This document shows, in pieces, positions 8,520-17,363 of a stretch of DNA of 64,000 nucleotides. Every line of letters begins with the position of its first letter. Within the stretch, counting starts at the first letter, position 1. Below the pieces are notes generated by a model. That model did not search any database and was not told the DNA's origin. It saw only the letters and a program-made list of their open reading frames with translations. A program made the position numbers and the translations under genes. Source of the DNA: Streptomyces sp. NBC_01463 (GTDB taxonomy: Bacteria > Actinomycetota > Actinomycetes > Streptomycetales > Streptomycetaceae); the NCBI GenBank assembly GCA_036227345.1, contig CP109468.1:2480001-2544000 (forward strand), read 5' to 3'.

Positions 8520-9554
8520 ATGACCGATCTGCACCCCTTCATCGCGGGGCTGCCCAAGGCCGAGCTCCATGTCCACCATGTCGGCTCGGCCTCGCCCCGC
8601 ATCGTCGCGGAACTGGCCGCGCACCACCCCGACTCCAAGGTCCCCACCGCCCCCGAGGCGCTGGCCGACTACTTCTCCTTCACCGACTTCGGCCACTTCA
8701 TCGACGTGTACCTCTCGGTCGTGGACCTGATCCGCACCCCGGAGGACGTCCGGCTGCTCACGTTCGAGGTTGCCCGCGACATGGCGCGGCAGAACATCCG
8801 CTACGCGGAACTGACCGTCACCCCCTTCTCGTCCACCCGCCGCGGCATCCCCGACCAGGCCTTCATGGAGGCCATCGAGGACGCCCGCAAGTCCGCCGAG
8901 TCCGAGCTCGGAGTCGTGCTGCGCTGGTGCTTCGACATTCCGGGCGAGGCAGGTCTGGAGGCCGCCGAGGAGACCACCCGGCTCGCCGTGGACCTGCGGC
9001 CGGAGGGGCTCGTCTCGTTCGGGCTCGGCGGCCCGGAGATCGGTGTGGACCGGCCGCAGTTCAAGCCCTACTTCGACCGGGCGATCGCCGAGGGCCTGCA
9101 CTCCGTGCCGCACGCCGGGGAGACCACGGGCCCGCAGACGGTCTGGGACGCCCTGACCTCGCTGCGCGCCGAGCGCATCGGCCACGGCACCAGCTCGGTG
9201 CAGGACCCGAAGCTCCTGGAGCACCTCGCCGAGCACCGCATCGCGCTGGAGGTCTGCCCCACCTCCAACATCGCGACCCGGGCGGTGAAGGACATCGAGC
9301 AGCACCCCGTCCGCGAGATGGTCCGGGCCGGTGTCCTGGTCACCATCAACAGCGACGACCCGCCCATGTTCGGCACCGACCTCAACAACGAGTACGGAGT
9401 GGCGGCCCGCCTCCTGGACCTCGACGAGCGCGGTCTCGCCGCGCTCGCGAAGAACGCCGTCGAGGCCTCCTTCCTCGACCCGGCCGGCAAGCGCACGCTC
9501 GCCGCCGAGATCGACACGTACACGACGGACTGGCTGGCACGCACCGGCCGGTGA
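8520..9554 (+). CDS. Adenosine deaminase family protein
   Basis: Metal-dependent purine deaminase, adenosine to inosine or adenine to hypoxanthine, in cytosolic purine salvage; 344 residues. Metal and catalytic motifs: HVH (His17/His19), HAGE in SVPHAGETTGP, IGHGTSS, and the distal SDDPPMFGT. The N-terminal block reads HVHHVGS instead of the common HLHLEG, so substrate preference may differ from classical ADA. The start at 8520 has GGAGG about 7 bases upstream (CGGAGGATCCG), and a TACGAT at about 8445 could be a -10 box. It is followed 23 bases later by a phosphodiesterase gene. Confidence 0.9.
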   Translation: MTDLHPFIAGLPKAELHVHHVGSASPRIVAELAAHHPDSKVPTAPEALADYFSFTDFGHFIDVYLSVVDLIRTPEDVRLLTFEVARDMARQNIRYAELTVTPFSSTRRGIPDQAFMEAIEDARKSAESELGVVLRWCFDIPGEAGLEAAEETTRLAVDLRPEGLVSFGLGGPEIGVDRPQFKPYFDRAIAEGLHSVPHAGETTGPQTVWDALTSLRAERIGHGTSSVQDPKLLEHLAEHRIALEVCPTSNIATRAVKDIEQHPVREMVRAGVLVTINSDDPPMFGTDLNNEYGVAARLLDLDERGLAALAKNAVEASFLDPAGKRTLAAEIDTYTTDWLARTGR

Positions 9555-9577
9555 CCTCTCGCGGTGACAATGGCCCC

Positions 9578-10282
9578 ATGGCCACCCCTGTCACCGCAGT
9601 CGCCCATCGCGGCGATCCGTACCGTGTCCGCGAGAACACCCTCCCCTCGATCCGCTCCGCCCTCGAACGGGGGGCGGACGCGGTCGAGGTCGACGTCCGG
9701 GTCACCCGCGACGACGTCCCGGTCCTGCTGCACGACGCCACGCTGGACCGGCTGTGGGGCCATGACCTGCGGCTCGACCGGCTCAGCCATCAGGAGCTGA
9801 CCGAGCTGACCGAGGGCGGTGTGCCGACCCTGCGCGAGGCCCTGCTCGCCGCGGGGGCACACCGCCTCATGGTCGACCTGCCCGGCTCCACCGACGCATC
9901 GGTCCGCAGGATCGTCGGCGTGGTGCGGGAGTGCGGGGCCGGCGAGCGCACCTACTACTGCGCGGGGCCCGAGGCCATGCTGCGGGTGCGGGCCGCCGAC
10001 CCGGCCGCCGAGATCGCGATGACCTGGACGACGCTCGCGCCGCCCCGGGCGGGACTGCTGGAGGCGGTGCGGCCGCGCTGGCTGAACTACCGCTTCGGGC
10101 TGGTCAGCAGGGAGCTGACGGACCGCAACCACCGGGACGGGCTGCTGGTGTCGGCGTGGACCGCGGACACCGGGCGCACGATGCGCCGGCTGATCCGGGA
10201 CGGGGTGGACTCGATCACCACCAACCGGATCGACGTACTGCACAAGCTGGCCGTGAACTCCAGCGCCCGCGACGGCTCTTGA
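9578..10282 (+). CDS. Glycerophosphodiester phosphodiesterase family protein
   Basis: Probable hydrolase of glycerophosphodiesters, 234 residues, GDPD TIM-barrel. The first strand has AHRGD and ENTLPSIRSALERGAD, then EVDVRVTRDDVPVLLHD, giving the expected catalytic His and acidic metal ligands. The C-terminal block VSAWTAD..DGVDSITTNR is also typical. No signal peptide, so cytoplasmic. The ATG at 9578 starts just after AHRGD-compatible spacing; no ribosome site is visible, and a TGACAAT ending seven bases before the ATG suggests a leaderless message. Confidence 0.88.
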   Translation: MATPVTAVAHRGDPYRVRENTLPSIRSALERGADAVEVDVRVTRDDVPVLLHDATLDRLWGHDLRLDRLSHQELTELTEGGVPTLREALLAAGAHRLMVDLPGSTDASVRRIVGVVRECGAGERTYYCAGPEAMLRVRAADPAAEIAMTWTTLAPPRAGLLEAVRPRWLNYRFGLVSRELTDRNHRDGLLVSAWTADTGRTMRRLIRDGVDSITTNRIDVLHKLAVNSSARDGS

Positions 10283-10345
10283 TCGGTCCGGCATCATGGA
10301 CGGCACCTCATCGTTTCGACGCCAGGCCGGCGCCAAGGAGCAGAC

Positions 10346-11152
10346 GTGACCGTCCCCCGCAACAACGCCCTCCCCGCCCGCATCCGTTCCGACGTCGCCC
10401 ACAACGCCCGGGTCTGGAACTACTGGCTCGGCGGCAAGGACCACTTCCCGGTGGACCGCGCCGTCGGCGACCAGGTCACCGGCATGTATCCGAGCATCGG
10501 TGAAGTGGCCAGGGCCGACCGGGAGTTCCTGGGGCGGGCGGTGCGGTACCTGGCCGGTGACGCCGGCATCGGCCAGTTCCTGGACATAGGCACCGGCCTG
10601 CCGACCGGGGACAACACTCATGAGGTCGCCCAGCACACCGCGCCCGACGCCCGCGTCGTGTACGTCGACAACGACCCGATTGTCCTGGCGCACGCCCGTT
10701 CGCTTCTCACCAGCTCCCCGGAGGGCGCGACCGAGTACATCGACGCGGACGCCCGGAACCCGGAGAGGATCCTGCGGGCCGCGCAGCCGACCCTCGATCT
10801 GGAACGGCCGGTCGCGGTCATGCTGCTGGGCATCCTGAACTTCGTCCCCGACACCGATGAGGCGCTGCACATCGTGCGGCAGCTGATGGACGCGGTGCCG
10901 TCCGGCAGCCATCTGGTCCTCACCCACCCCACGCTGGAACTGGGCGGCGAGGGCAACGAGGCGGCGATGCGGTTCTGGAACGAGAACGCCACGCCTGCGA
11001 TCACCGCCCGCGGGCGCTTCGAGGTCGCCGCGTTCCTGGACGGGCTGGACATCCTCGATCCGGGCATCGTCTCGTGCGCGCGCTGGCGTCCCGCGCCCGG
11101 GCCGGCGGGTGTCGAGGTCGCCCAGTTCGGCGCGGTGGCGCGGAAGCCCTGA
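10346..11152 (+). CDS. SAM-dependent methyltransferase (DUF574 / PF04672 type)
   Basis: 268 residues. It belongs to the actinobacterial methyltransferase-like family recognised by RVWNYWLGGKDHFPVDR near the N-terminus, FLDIGTGLPT (SAM motif I) and VVYVDNDPIVL. Members are abundant in Streptomyces and mostly of unknown target. GTG at 10346 is supported by AAGGAG six bases upstream. Its stop overlaps the start of the sensor-kinase gene (TGATG at 11150), so the methyltransferase and two-component system are probably made together. Confidence 0.9.
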   Translation: MTVPRNNALPARIRSDVAHNARVWNYWLGGKDHFPVDRAVGDQVTGMYPSIGEVARADREFLGRAVRYLAGDAGIGQFLDIGTGLPTGDNTHEVAQHTAPDARVVYVDNDPIVLAHARSLLTSSPEGATEYIDADARNPERILRAAQPTLDLERPVAVMLLGILNFVPDTDEALHIVRQLMDAVPSGSHLVLTHPTLELGGEGNEAAMRFWNENATPAITARGRFEVAAFLDGLDILDPGIVSCARWRPAPGPAGVEVAQFGAVARKP

Positions 11153-12387
11153 TGCGCCGTCCGACGCGTCTGCGGGACGTGACGGCGAAGGCGCTCGGGG
11201 CCGGCCCGCGCACCGTCGACCTCCTCATCGCGCTGCTGGTCCAGGCGGCCGTGACCATGCCGTTCGTCGTGCCGCGCGCCCCGGATCTGCCGGACGCGAC
11301 CTGGACGGCATACGGCATCACCACCCTGATGACGGTGCCGCTGGTGGCCCGCCGCAGGGCGCCGGTGGCCGTCCTCCTCGCCGTGCTCGCGGCCGGCGGC
11401 CTGTACCGCTTCACCATCGACGGACCGGGCCAGCCGCTCCCGTACACCGGACTCGTGGCGTTCTACACGGTGGCCGAACTCTCCTCCGCGCCGAAGCGGA
11501 TCGGGGTCTCGGTGCTCACCGCGCTCGGCGTGCTGGTCTCGGTCGGCCTGGACAGCGACGCGATGCGGGAACTGCTCTTCTCCGTCTTCGTGTTCGCCGC
11601 CGCCTACGCCTTCGGCCGGCTGGCCGTGACGCGCAAGGCCTATCTGCGGGCGGTGGAGGACCGGGCCCGCCAGCTGGAGCTGACGCACCGCATCGAGGCC
11701 GAGCAGGCGGCCGCGCGGGAACGGGCCCGGATCGCCCGGGAGATGCACGACATCCTGTCCCACGCGGTCAGCCTGATGATCGTGCAGGCGGAGGCCGGCC
11801 CGGTGGCGGTCCGTACGGCTCCCGAACGTGCCGAGGCGGCCTTCGACGCGATCTCGGAGACGGGCCGCGACGCGATGGTGCAGCTGCGGCGGATGCTCGG
11901 TGTGCTGCGCGAGGACGGGGGCGGCTCGGGCGCTCCGAGGGAACCGCAGCCCTCGCTGGACGGGCTGCCCGGCCTGGTGGAGCGGGTCCGTGCGGGCGGT
12001 CCCGACGTCTCGTACGAGGTCACGGGCGAGGCCGGGTCGCCGGGACTGGCGGTCGAGGCCACGGTCTACCGGATCGTGCAGGAGGCCCTGACGAATGTGG
12101 TGAGGCATGCGGAGGCGGCCTCGGTCCGGGTGCGGCTGGAGCACGGGCCCGACGCGCTGACACTGACGGTCACCGACGACGGGCGCGGCCCCGGGGGCGG
12201 ATCGGGACTGGGGCTCACCGGAATCCGGGAACGCGCAGCCGCGCACGGCGGCACGGCCCGCACGGGGCCCGGCCCCGACGGCCGGGGCTTCCGGGTCGGG
12301 GTGACGATCCCGCACCCGCGCCCCCGGCCGGAAGCGGAACGGGAACCGGAACCGGAACCGGGACAACGGACAGGGGTGGGACAGTGA
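11152..12387 (+). CDS. Two-component sensor histidine kinase (NarL-type, HisKA_3)
   Basis: Membrane sensor kinase of 411 residues. The N-terminal third is hydrophobic with about four or five membrane helices and no large extracellular domain. Next come a short coiled segment (RQLELTHRIEAEQ), the dimerisation/phosphoacceptor helix (EMHDILSHAVS, His being the predicted phosphorylation site), and the HATPase domain (LTNVVRHAEAA, DDGRGPGGGSGLGL). The tail is an odd Glu/Pro/Arg stretch. The start overlaps the methyltransferase stop, and the stop overlaps the regulator start (GTGA). The signal is unknown. Confidence 0.92.
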   Translation: MRRPTRLRDVTAKALGAGPRTVDLLIALLVQAAVTMPFVVPRAPDLPDATWTAYGITTLMTVPLVARRRAPVAVLLAVLAAGGLYRFTIDGPGQPLPYTGLVAFYTVAELSSAPKRIGVSVLTALGVLVSVGLDSDAMRELLFSVFVFAAAYAFGRLAVTRKAYLRAVEDRARQLELTHRIEAEQAAARERARIAREMHDILSHAVSLMIVQAEAGPVAVRTAPERAEAAFDAISETGRDAMVQLRRMLGVLREDGGGSGAPREPQPSLDGLPGLVERVRAGGPDVSYEVTGEAGSPGLAVEATVYRIVQEALTNVVRHAEAASVRVRLEHGPDALTLTVTDDGRGPGGGSGLGLTGIRERAAAHGGTARTGPGPDGRGFRVGVTIPHPRPRPEAEREPEPEPGQRTGVGQ

Positions 12388-13112
12388 CGATCCGCGTGGT
12401 GGTGGCCGACGACCAGGAGCTGGTGCGCAGCGGCTTCGCGATGATCCTGGACGCGCAGCCGGACATCGAGGTGGTTGCCGAGGCGGGCGACGGGGGCGCG
12501 GCGGTCGACGCGGTGCGGCGGCTGGCGCCCGAGGTGGCGCTGCTCGACATCCGGATGCCCGGCACGGACGGCATCGAGGCCTGCCGCACCATCACGGCCG
12601 GGAGCGACTGCCGGACGGTGATGCTGACGACGTTCGACTCGGACGAGTACGTATACGAGGCACTGCACGCGGGCGCGAGCGGCTTCCTGCTCAAGGACGT
12701 CCGCCGGGACGATCTGGTGCACGCGGTACGGGTGGTGGCGGCCGGGGACTCGCTGCTGGCGCCTTCGGTGGCCCGCCGGCTGATCGCCGAGTACACCTCG
12801 CGCCCGCCCGCTGCGGCCGTGGAACCGTCGACGCGCCTGAACGTGCTGACGGTGCGGGAGCACGAGACGCTGCTGCATCTGGCGCGCGGACTGTCGAACG
12901 CGGAGATCGCGGCAGCGCTGGTCGTCAGCGAGCACACGGTGAAGACCCATGTCGGCAACGTGCTGTCCAAGCTGGGCCTGCGCGACCGGATCCAGGCGGT
13001 GATCTGCGCGTACGAGTGCGGTGTCGTCTCTCCCTCCGCGGAGGGAGGACCGGTCGCCGCCTCCCCCGCTCAGGGGAGGAAGCCTCCCCCGGGGAAACCC
13101 CCGCTCGGGTGA
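12384..13112 (+). CDS. LuxR/NarL-family response regulator
   Basis: Cognate DNA-binding regulator, 242 residues. Receiver domain: acidic pair in VVADDQELVRSG, phosphoacceptor Asp in ALLDIRMPG, switch residues in MLTTFD, and Lys in FLLKD. C-terminal LuxR-type helix-turn-helix: LTVREHETLLHLARGLSNAEIA and VSEHTVKTHVGN. About 30 extra residues after CAYECG are encoded by a hairpin-rich, low-complexity stretch and may not be functional. GTG 12384 overlaps the kinase stop. The 10-bp-phased repeat 70 bases downstream is a candidate target. Confidence 0.93.
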   Translation: MTIRVVVADDQELVRSGFAMILDAQPDIEVVAEAGDGGAAVDAVRRLAPEVALLDIRMPGTDGIEACRTITAGSDCRTVMLTTFDSDEYVYEALHAGASGFLLKDVRRDDLVHAVRVVAAGDSLLAPSVARRLIAEYTSRPPAAAVEPSTRLNVLTVREHETLLHLARGLSNAEIAAALVVSEHTVKTHVGNVLSKLGLRDRIQAVICAYECGVVSPSAEGGPVAASPAQGRKPPPGKPPLG

Positions 13113-13180
13113 TCCGTCCGGGCGCGTGGATCAACAGGATGGAATCCGACAGCAGTTGAGTTCCTCACCCGATCCCAACC

Positions 13181-13248
13181 GGATCTCACTGGATCTCGCT
13201 GGATCTTGCTGATCCAACGGATCTCATGGATCTCACCGGATTCCACGC
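13181..13248. repeat. Tandem GGATCTC repeat with 10-bp period
   Basis: Units GGATCTCACT, GGATCTCGCT and GGATCTTGCT are contiguous at 13181, 13191 and 13201. After an 8-base GATCCAAC interruption, further units begin at 13219, 13229 and 13239 (the last is GGATTCCACG). The period matches one helical turn. The array sits between the response regulator and the serine-hydrolase gene and ends 16 bases before that gene's start. Confidence 0.8.
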
Positions 13249-13264
13249 CCAGGAGGCACCGGAC

Positions 13265-14482
13265 ATGAACGCCCGTACGCACCGCACCGTCCTCGCAGCC
13301 GTCCTGCTCCTCGGGATCGCCGCGGGCCCCGTCCCACCGGCTCTGGCGGCGACCGCATCCCCGGTGGCGGCGGCCCCGGCCGCACAGCGGTCCCCCGCTC
13401 AGGAGACACCGGACACCGGGGCGCCGGACGCCGCGGCGCTGCGGGCCGCGATCGGCGGCCTGCCGAAGGACGACGCCACGGCAGCGCTGGTGCGCGTCTC
13501 GGGCACCGCGGGAGGCTGGCGGGGCAGCGCCGGTGTGCACGATCTGGTGTCCGGGCGTCCGGCCGACCCGGACGGACGATTCCGGGCCGGTTCGGTGACC
13601 AAGGTCTTCACGGCGGCCGTCGTGCTCCAGCTGGCCGGCGAGGGCAGGATCAGCCTGGACCGGCCGGCCCGGCACTATCTGCCGGACCTGATCCCGGCGG
13701 CGTACCGGCGGGTCACGGTGCGCCAGCTGCTGAACCACACGAGCGGCCTCCCTTCCGTCGGACCGGCCGGCACCGACACGCCGGAGGGTGCGTACGCGCA
13801 CCGCTTCGACCTGATCGACCCGGCGGACGTCGTGCGCGAAGCCACGGCGCACAGGCCGGACTTCGCGCCGGGCACCCAGCAGCACTACGCCAACATCGGC
13901 TACACCGTGGCGGGCCTGCTGATCGAGCGCGTCACCGGCGACACGTACGCCTCGCAGGTCTCGCGGCGCATTCTGGAGCCCCTGCGCCTGAGGGACACCG
14001 GCTTCCCGGGCACCGACCCCACGATCCGGGGGCCGCACAACCACGGCTACCAGCTCTTCGGCACGGCCGGTGAGCTGCGCGACGTGACGGTGTGGGGGGC
14101 GAGCGACGCGTGGGCGGCGGGTGACCTGATATCGACCACCGCCGATCTGGAGCGTTTCACCCGGGCGCTGTTCGGCGGACGGGTGGTGCGCGGCCCGCTG
14201 CTGGAGGAGATGTTCACACTGCCCGACGCGTCGGTACGGGAGTACGGGACGGGCGCGCCCGCCGCCTACAGCGCGGGTCTCTCGGTGATGACGCTCGGCG
14301 GACGCGAGGTCTGGGGCAAGACGGGTGGCCGCTGGGGCTACAACACGGCCGTCGCGGCCACCCGTGATCTCTCCAGGACCCTGGTCTACAACGTCAACGC
14401 GACGGACGCGAAGGGGAAGGACATGAACCCCACGGCGATGGGCATCGTGGTGGCCGCCTTCGGCGCCCCGTCCGCCGGCTGA
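13265..14482 (+). CDS. Secreted serine hydrolase, class C beta-lactamase / D-Ala-D-Ala carboxypeptidase fold
   Basis: 405 residues, S12-type penicillin-binding fold. A Sec signal peptide ends near PPALAATA (about residue 30). Active-site motifs: SxxK as SVTK in RAGSVTKVFTA, YxN as YAN in HYANIGY, and KTG in VWGKTGGRWGY, so it looks catalytically competent. Likely extracellular peptidase, esterase or lactamase; the substrate is unknown. The ATG at 13265 is chosen over an in-frame upstream start because AGGAGG lies 8 bases before it and because it gives a clean signal peptide. The adjacent two-component system could control it. Confidence 0.9.
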   Translation: MNARTHRTVLAAVLLLGIAAGPVPPALAATASPVAAAPAAQRSPAQETPDTGAPDAAALRAAIGGLPKDDATAALVRVSGTAGGWRGSAGVHDLVSGRPADPDGRFRAGSVTKVFTAAVVLQLAGEGRISLDRPARHYLPDLIPAAYRRVTVRQLLNHTSGLPSVGPAGTDTPEGAYAHRFDLIDPADVVREATAHRPDFAPGTQQHYANIGYTVAGLLIERVTGDTYASQVSRRILEPLRLRDTGFPGTDPTIRGPHNHGYQLFGTAGELRDVTVWGASDAWAAGDLISTTADLERFTRALFGGRVVRGPLLEEMFTLPDASVREYGTGAPAAYSAGLSVMTLGGREVWGKTGGRWGYNTAVAATRDLSRTLVYNVNATDAKGKDMNPTAMGIVVAAFGAPSAG

Positions 14483-14502
14483 CCCGGAGTCCGGCGGCCG
14501 GC

Positions 14503-15048
14503 TCAGACCGCCGGGGCGGCCTCCGGCGCGGGCACCGGTTCCGGGGTCCGCTCCATGGCCTCGAGCCGCTTGATCTTGCGGTGCACGATCAGCAGCGGGA
14601 TCACGCCGAAGACACCGAACGACATGTCGATGACCGACCACCAGAAGGGGATGTCACGGATGGGTCCGCAGATCAGGGCGAGCGGGATGATCCCGGCACA
14701 GGCGATCATGCCGAATTCGATGACCCAGATGTTGCGGACCGGGTCGCGGTAGGGGCCGTAGAAGGCGACCGCGATCACGAGGTGCGCGAAGGCCAGCCAG
14801 TCGGTGCCGTAGAGGACGAAGGGGTACTCGGCGTCGGCCGTGTCGATGCCGGTCCGGACCCGGGTGATCCACTCCATCAGGGCGGGGAAGTGTTCGGGGA
14901 CGGGCGAGGCCGGGGAACTCAGCAGGTCCTCGGCCCAGCGCAGTTCATGGACGAGCGGGAAGGCGGTGAGCCCGCTCAGAACCAGACAGACGATGAAGAC
15001 GACCAACCACACGCGTATACGCCTTCGCAAGGCGCGTCGCTCGCTCAT
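14503..15048 (-). CDS. Conserved hypothetical membrane protein (four helices)
   Basis: 181 residues. Hydrophobic segments are near residues 12-32 (VWLVVFIVCLVLSG), 84-98 (WLAFAHLVIAVAF), 110-128 (EFGMIACAGIIPLAL) and 137-156 (WSVIDMSFGVFGVIPLL). The segment between the first two holds an external loop with many acidic residues. The C-terminus is Pro/Glu/Ala-rich. I do not recognise a named family. It is convergent with the serine hydrolase, with only 20 bases between stops. Confidence 0.75.
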   Translation of the reverse strand: MSERRALRRRIRVWLVVFIVCLVLSGLTAFPLVHELRWAEDLLSSPASPVPEHFPALMEWITRVRTGIDTADAEYPFVLYGTDWLAFAHLVIAVAFYGPYRDPVRNIWVIEFGMIACAGIIPLALICGPIRDIPFWWSVIDMSFGVFGVIPLLIVHRKIKRLEAMERTPEPVPAPEAAPAV

Positions 15049-15128
15049 ATCGGCAGCGTACGCCGGGGTTTACGGGCTCTTTACACCGGCCCGAGGGCGG
15101 CGTCCGGAAGCCTCCGCGCACGGCGGAA

Positions 15129-15165
15129 GGGCCGCCCGGATCCGGGACACGGATCCGGGCGGCCC
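15129..15165 (-). terminator. Terminator of the first beta-helix glycosidase gene
   Basis: Perfect 15-base arms (15129-15143 and 15151-15165, core GCCGCCCGGATCC) with a 7-base loop lie 36 bases beyond the stop of the leftward glycosidase gene. Confidence 0.8.
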
Positions 15166-15200
15166 GCAGAAGCGGCGGTGCGCAGAAGGCACTCAGCAGA

Positions 15201-17090
15201 TCACTGCCGTGCCGCACCCGTGTTGATCACGAACTGCGATCCGGGCTCGACCAGGACGTCTCCGTCGCGCGAACCGCTGATGGTCACGCCGGTGAGCGTC
15301 GCACTGCCCCGTGCGCCGCCCATGGCGAGAATGCCCGAGCCGTTGGTGGATCCGGAGATCGTCACATTGCTGACCTGCACGTCCGGCATCGCGCCGCCGC
15401 CGGTCTTGAACTGGATCCCGTCGTACGTCGAGTCCTGGATGTCGGTGTCACGGATCGTGACGCCGGGGATGTCGGAGCCCTGCGCGAACAGGGTGATGGC
15501 GCCGAACTCCTGGTCCTCGTTCCAGAACGCTCCGCCGGTGCGGTAGAGCCCGTTGTTCGCGATCAGGGTCTCCCCGGAGAAGGGCACCGGGTCGTGGTCG
15601 GTGGCCAGCATGATGCCGGGGTAGTTCATGGTGTCGTACACCAGGTTGTTCTCGATCTTGTTGCCGTAACCGCCGTAGACGGCGATGCCGTTGGCCCGCC
15701 AGGGCAGCTGCACGGTGTTGTTGCTGAAGACGTTGTCGTGGCCGATGTCCGCGGCGGGGTCCTTGACGTACTTGCTCGCCCACACCGCCAGTGCGTCGTC
15801 CCCGGTGTTGCGGAAGGACGAGTCGGTGACGGAGGAGTTGTGGGTGCCGTTGGTGAAGTTGATGCCGTCCGCGTAGGTGTTGCGGATGCGCATCCCGGTG
15901 AACTCGAGTCCGTCACCCGGCCCCCACAGCTCCGGGATGTTGCTGTAGTCGCGGCCGACCCAGGTGGCGACGTTGGCGTGCTCGATCCACACGTTGCTGA
16001 TCTTGGTGTTCTTGCCGAAGCGGCCGTTGAGACCGACGCCGCCCTCGGCGTTGCCGTCACCGCCCCGGATGGTGCCGGAGCCGAAGATCGCGATGTCCGA
16101 GATCTGGGTGTTGTCGTCGATGTCGAAGCCGAAGTTGCCCTCGTGCGGGTGGTTGATGCCGCCCGCGTCCTGCGGCGCGGTGAGGGTGTAGAGCTGCGAG
16201 TGCCACATGCCGGCGCCGCGGATCGTGACGTCGCGGATCCCGACCTGGTTGTACTGCCCGCGGTCCTGCGGGTCGTCGGTGAGGATCTTCTGCTCCTGCC
16301 GCCACTGCCCGGCAGGGATCCACACACAGTCGATCTCACCGTTCTGGTCGGCGGTGACGGCGTCCTGGATCGCGTCCGTGTCGTCGTTCCCGTCGTCCGG
16401 GACCGCGCCGTACTCGGTGATCGAGGTGCACTCGGCGGGCTTGCTCGCGGGCGGCGCCACCTGCTCCAGGTCGACCAGGTCGACGACGTAGTACGCGGCG
16501 TCGTCACCGGCGTCGCGCTGGAGCCGGAAGGTGGTCCCCTCGGGGTAGGTCTTGTCGAGCAGTGCGTGCGACTCGTCGAACAGCCGCCGCGCGTCACCGC
16601 CGGGGCTGTTCGTCAGGCCTTCCGGCTGGTCCGTGTTGCCGTACAGCCAGCTGTGCCTGGACGACAGGTCCAGCTTCTGCACGAAGGCACCGTCGGCGTA
16701 GAGGCTCAGGGTCTTCTCCTGGCCGCCGCCGCCCGGAGCGTCGGGGATGGAGTTGCGGACGACGATGGAGTTGGTGCTGCCGGTCGAGGTGAACTCCACG
16801 TACTGGCCCGTGGAGTCGAGGCGTACCGACTTGCGCCCCGAGGACTCGGTGGCGAAGTTGGTGTGCCCGAAGGTGCGCGTGGCGTCCGTCTCCAGCAGGG
16901 TGCCGTCGTACGTGCCGGCCTCCGCCTCGTACTCGGCGTACGGGGTGGCGGCGCCCCGGTCGGCCGCGGCGGCGGACGTCTCGGGGACCACCGGTCCCGC
17001 GTGGGCGGCGGCCGGCAGCAGCCAGGTGGCGGTCAGTGCGGCGCCGAGCGTGAGGGCGATGCTCCGCCGGCTCCAGTCTCTCCTTGTCAC
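15201..17090 (-). CDS. Secreted CBM + beta-helix glycoside hydrolase, GH87 (alpha-1,3-glucanase/mycodextranase)-like
   Basis: 629 residues. Layout: signal peptide with twin arginines (SRRSIALTLG, cleavage near AAAHAG), a beta-sandwich carbohydrate-binding-like module (about 45-205, starting YEAEAG), then a right-handed parallel beta-helix. Asp408, Asp431 and Asp432 (ADGINF and GDDALAVW) have the D..23..DD spacing I recall for the catalytic acids of GH87 enzymes, supporting an alpha-glucan hydrolase. GTG 17090 is preferred over an ATG at 17126 because only it has a ribosome site (GAGAGGA). The longer upstream frame is a shadow of the next gene. A pectinase-like activity is the alternative. Confidence 0.8.
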   Translation of the reverse strand: MTRRDWSRRSIALTLGAALTATWLLPAAAHAGPVVPETSAAAADRGAATPYAEYEAEAGTYDGTLLETDATRTFGHTNFATESSGRKSVRLDSTGQYVEFTSTGSTNSIVVRNSIPDAPGGGGQEKTLSLYADGAFVQKLDLSSRHSWLYGNTDQPEGLTNSPGGDARRLFDESHALLDKTYPEGTTFRLQRDAGDDAAYYVVDLVDLEQVAPPASKPAECTSITEYGAVPDDGNDDTDAIQDAVTADQNGEIDCVWIPAGQWRQEQKILTDDPQDRGQYNQVGIRDVTIRGAGMWHSQLYTLTAPQDAGGINHPHEGNFGFDIDDNTQISDIAIFGSGTIRGGDGNAEGGVGLNGRFGKNTKISNVWIEHANVATWVGRDYSNIPELWGPGDGLEFTGMRIRNTYADGINFTNGTHNSSVTDSSFRNTGDDALAVWASKYVKDPAADIGHDNVFSNNTVQLPWRANGIAVYGGYGNKIENNLVYDTMNYPGIMLATDHDPVPFSGETLIANNGLYRTGGAFWNEDQEFGAITLFAQGSDIPGVTIRDTDIQDSTYDGIQFKTGGGAMPDVQVSNVTISGSTNGSGILAMGGARGSATLTGVTISGSRDGDVLVEPGSQFVINTGAARQ

Positions 17091-17291
17091 AGCGTTCCTC
17101 TCGATGTGGGGGGATGTGGGATCCATGGGGGGATACAGAAGGGTGCAGGAAGTGGATGAGGCGCAGAGGGGGCCCGGGGAATGCGCCTGGCCCGCTCGCT
17201 CCCGCCAGGGTCTTTCGTTTGGATCAGGCCGGATCAGGGAGCGGGGTCCGGTGCGTGCGGCTGCAAGGCGGAGGAGGGAGTCGGATGGGGT

Positions 17292-17320
17292 CTCCCTGCT
17301 CGAGCGAAGCCGAGAGCTTG
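17292..17320 (+). repeat. 29-bp hairpin-forming direct repeat, copy 1
   Basis: Begins CTCCCTGCTCGAGCGAAG and ends GAGAGCTTG. An internal CTCG/CGAG pair can form a small hairpin. It differs from copy 2 at one base. Confidence 0.8.
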
Positions 17321-17363
17321 CGGAAGGAGCATGGGCGACCGACGACAACGCGGGAGGGGGCCC

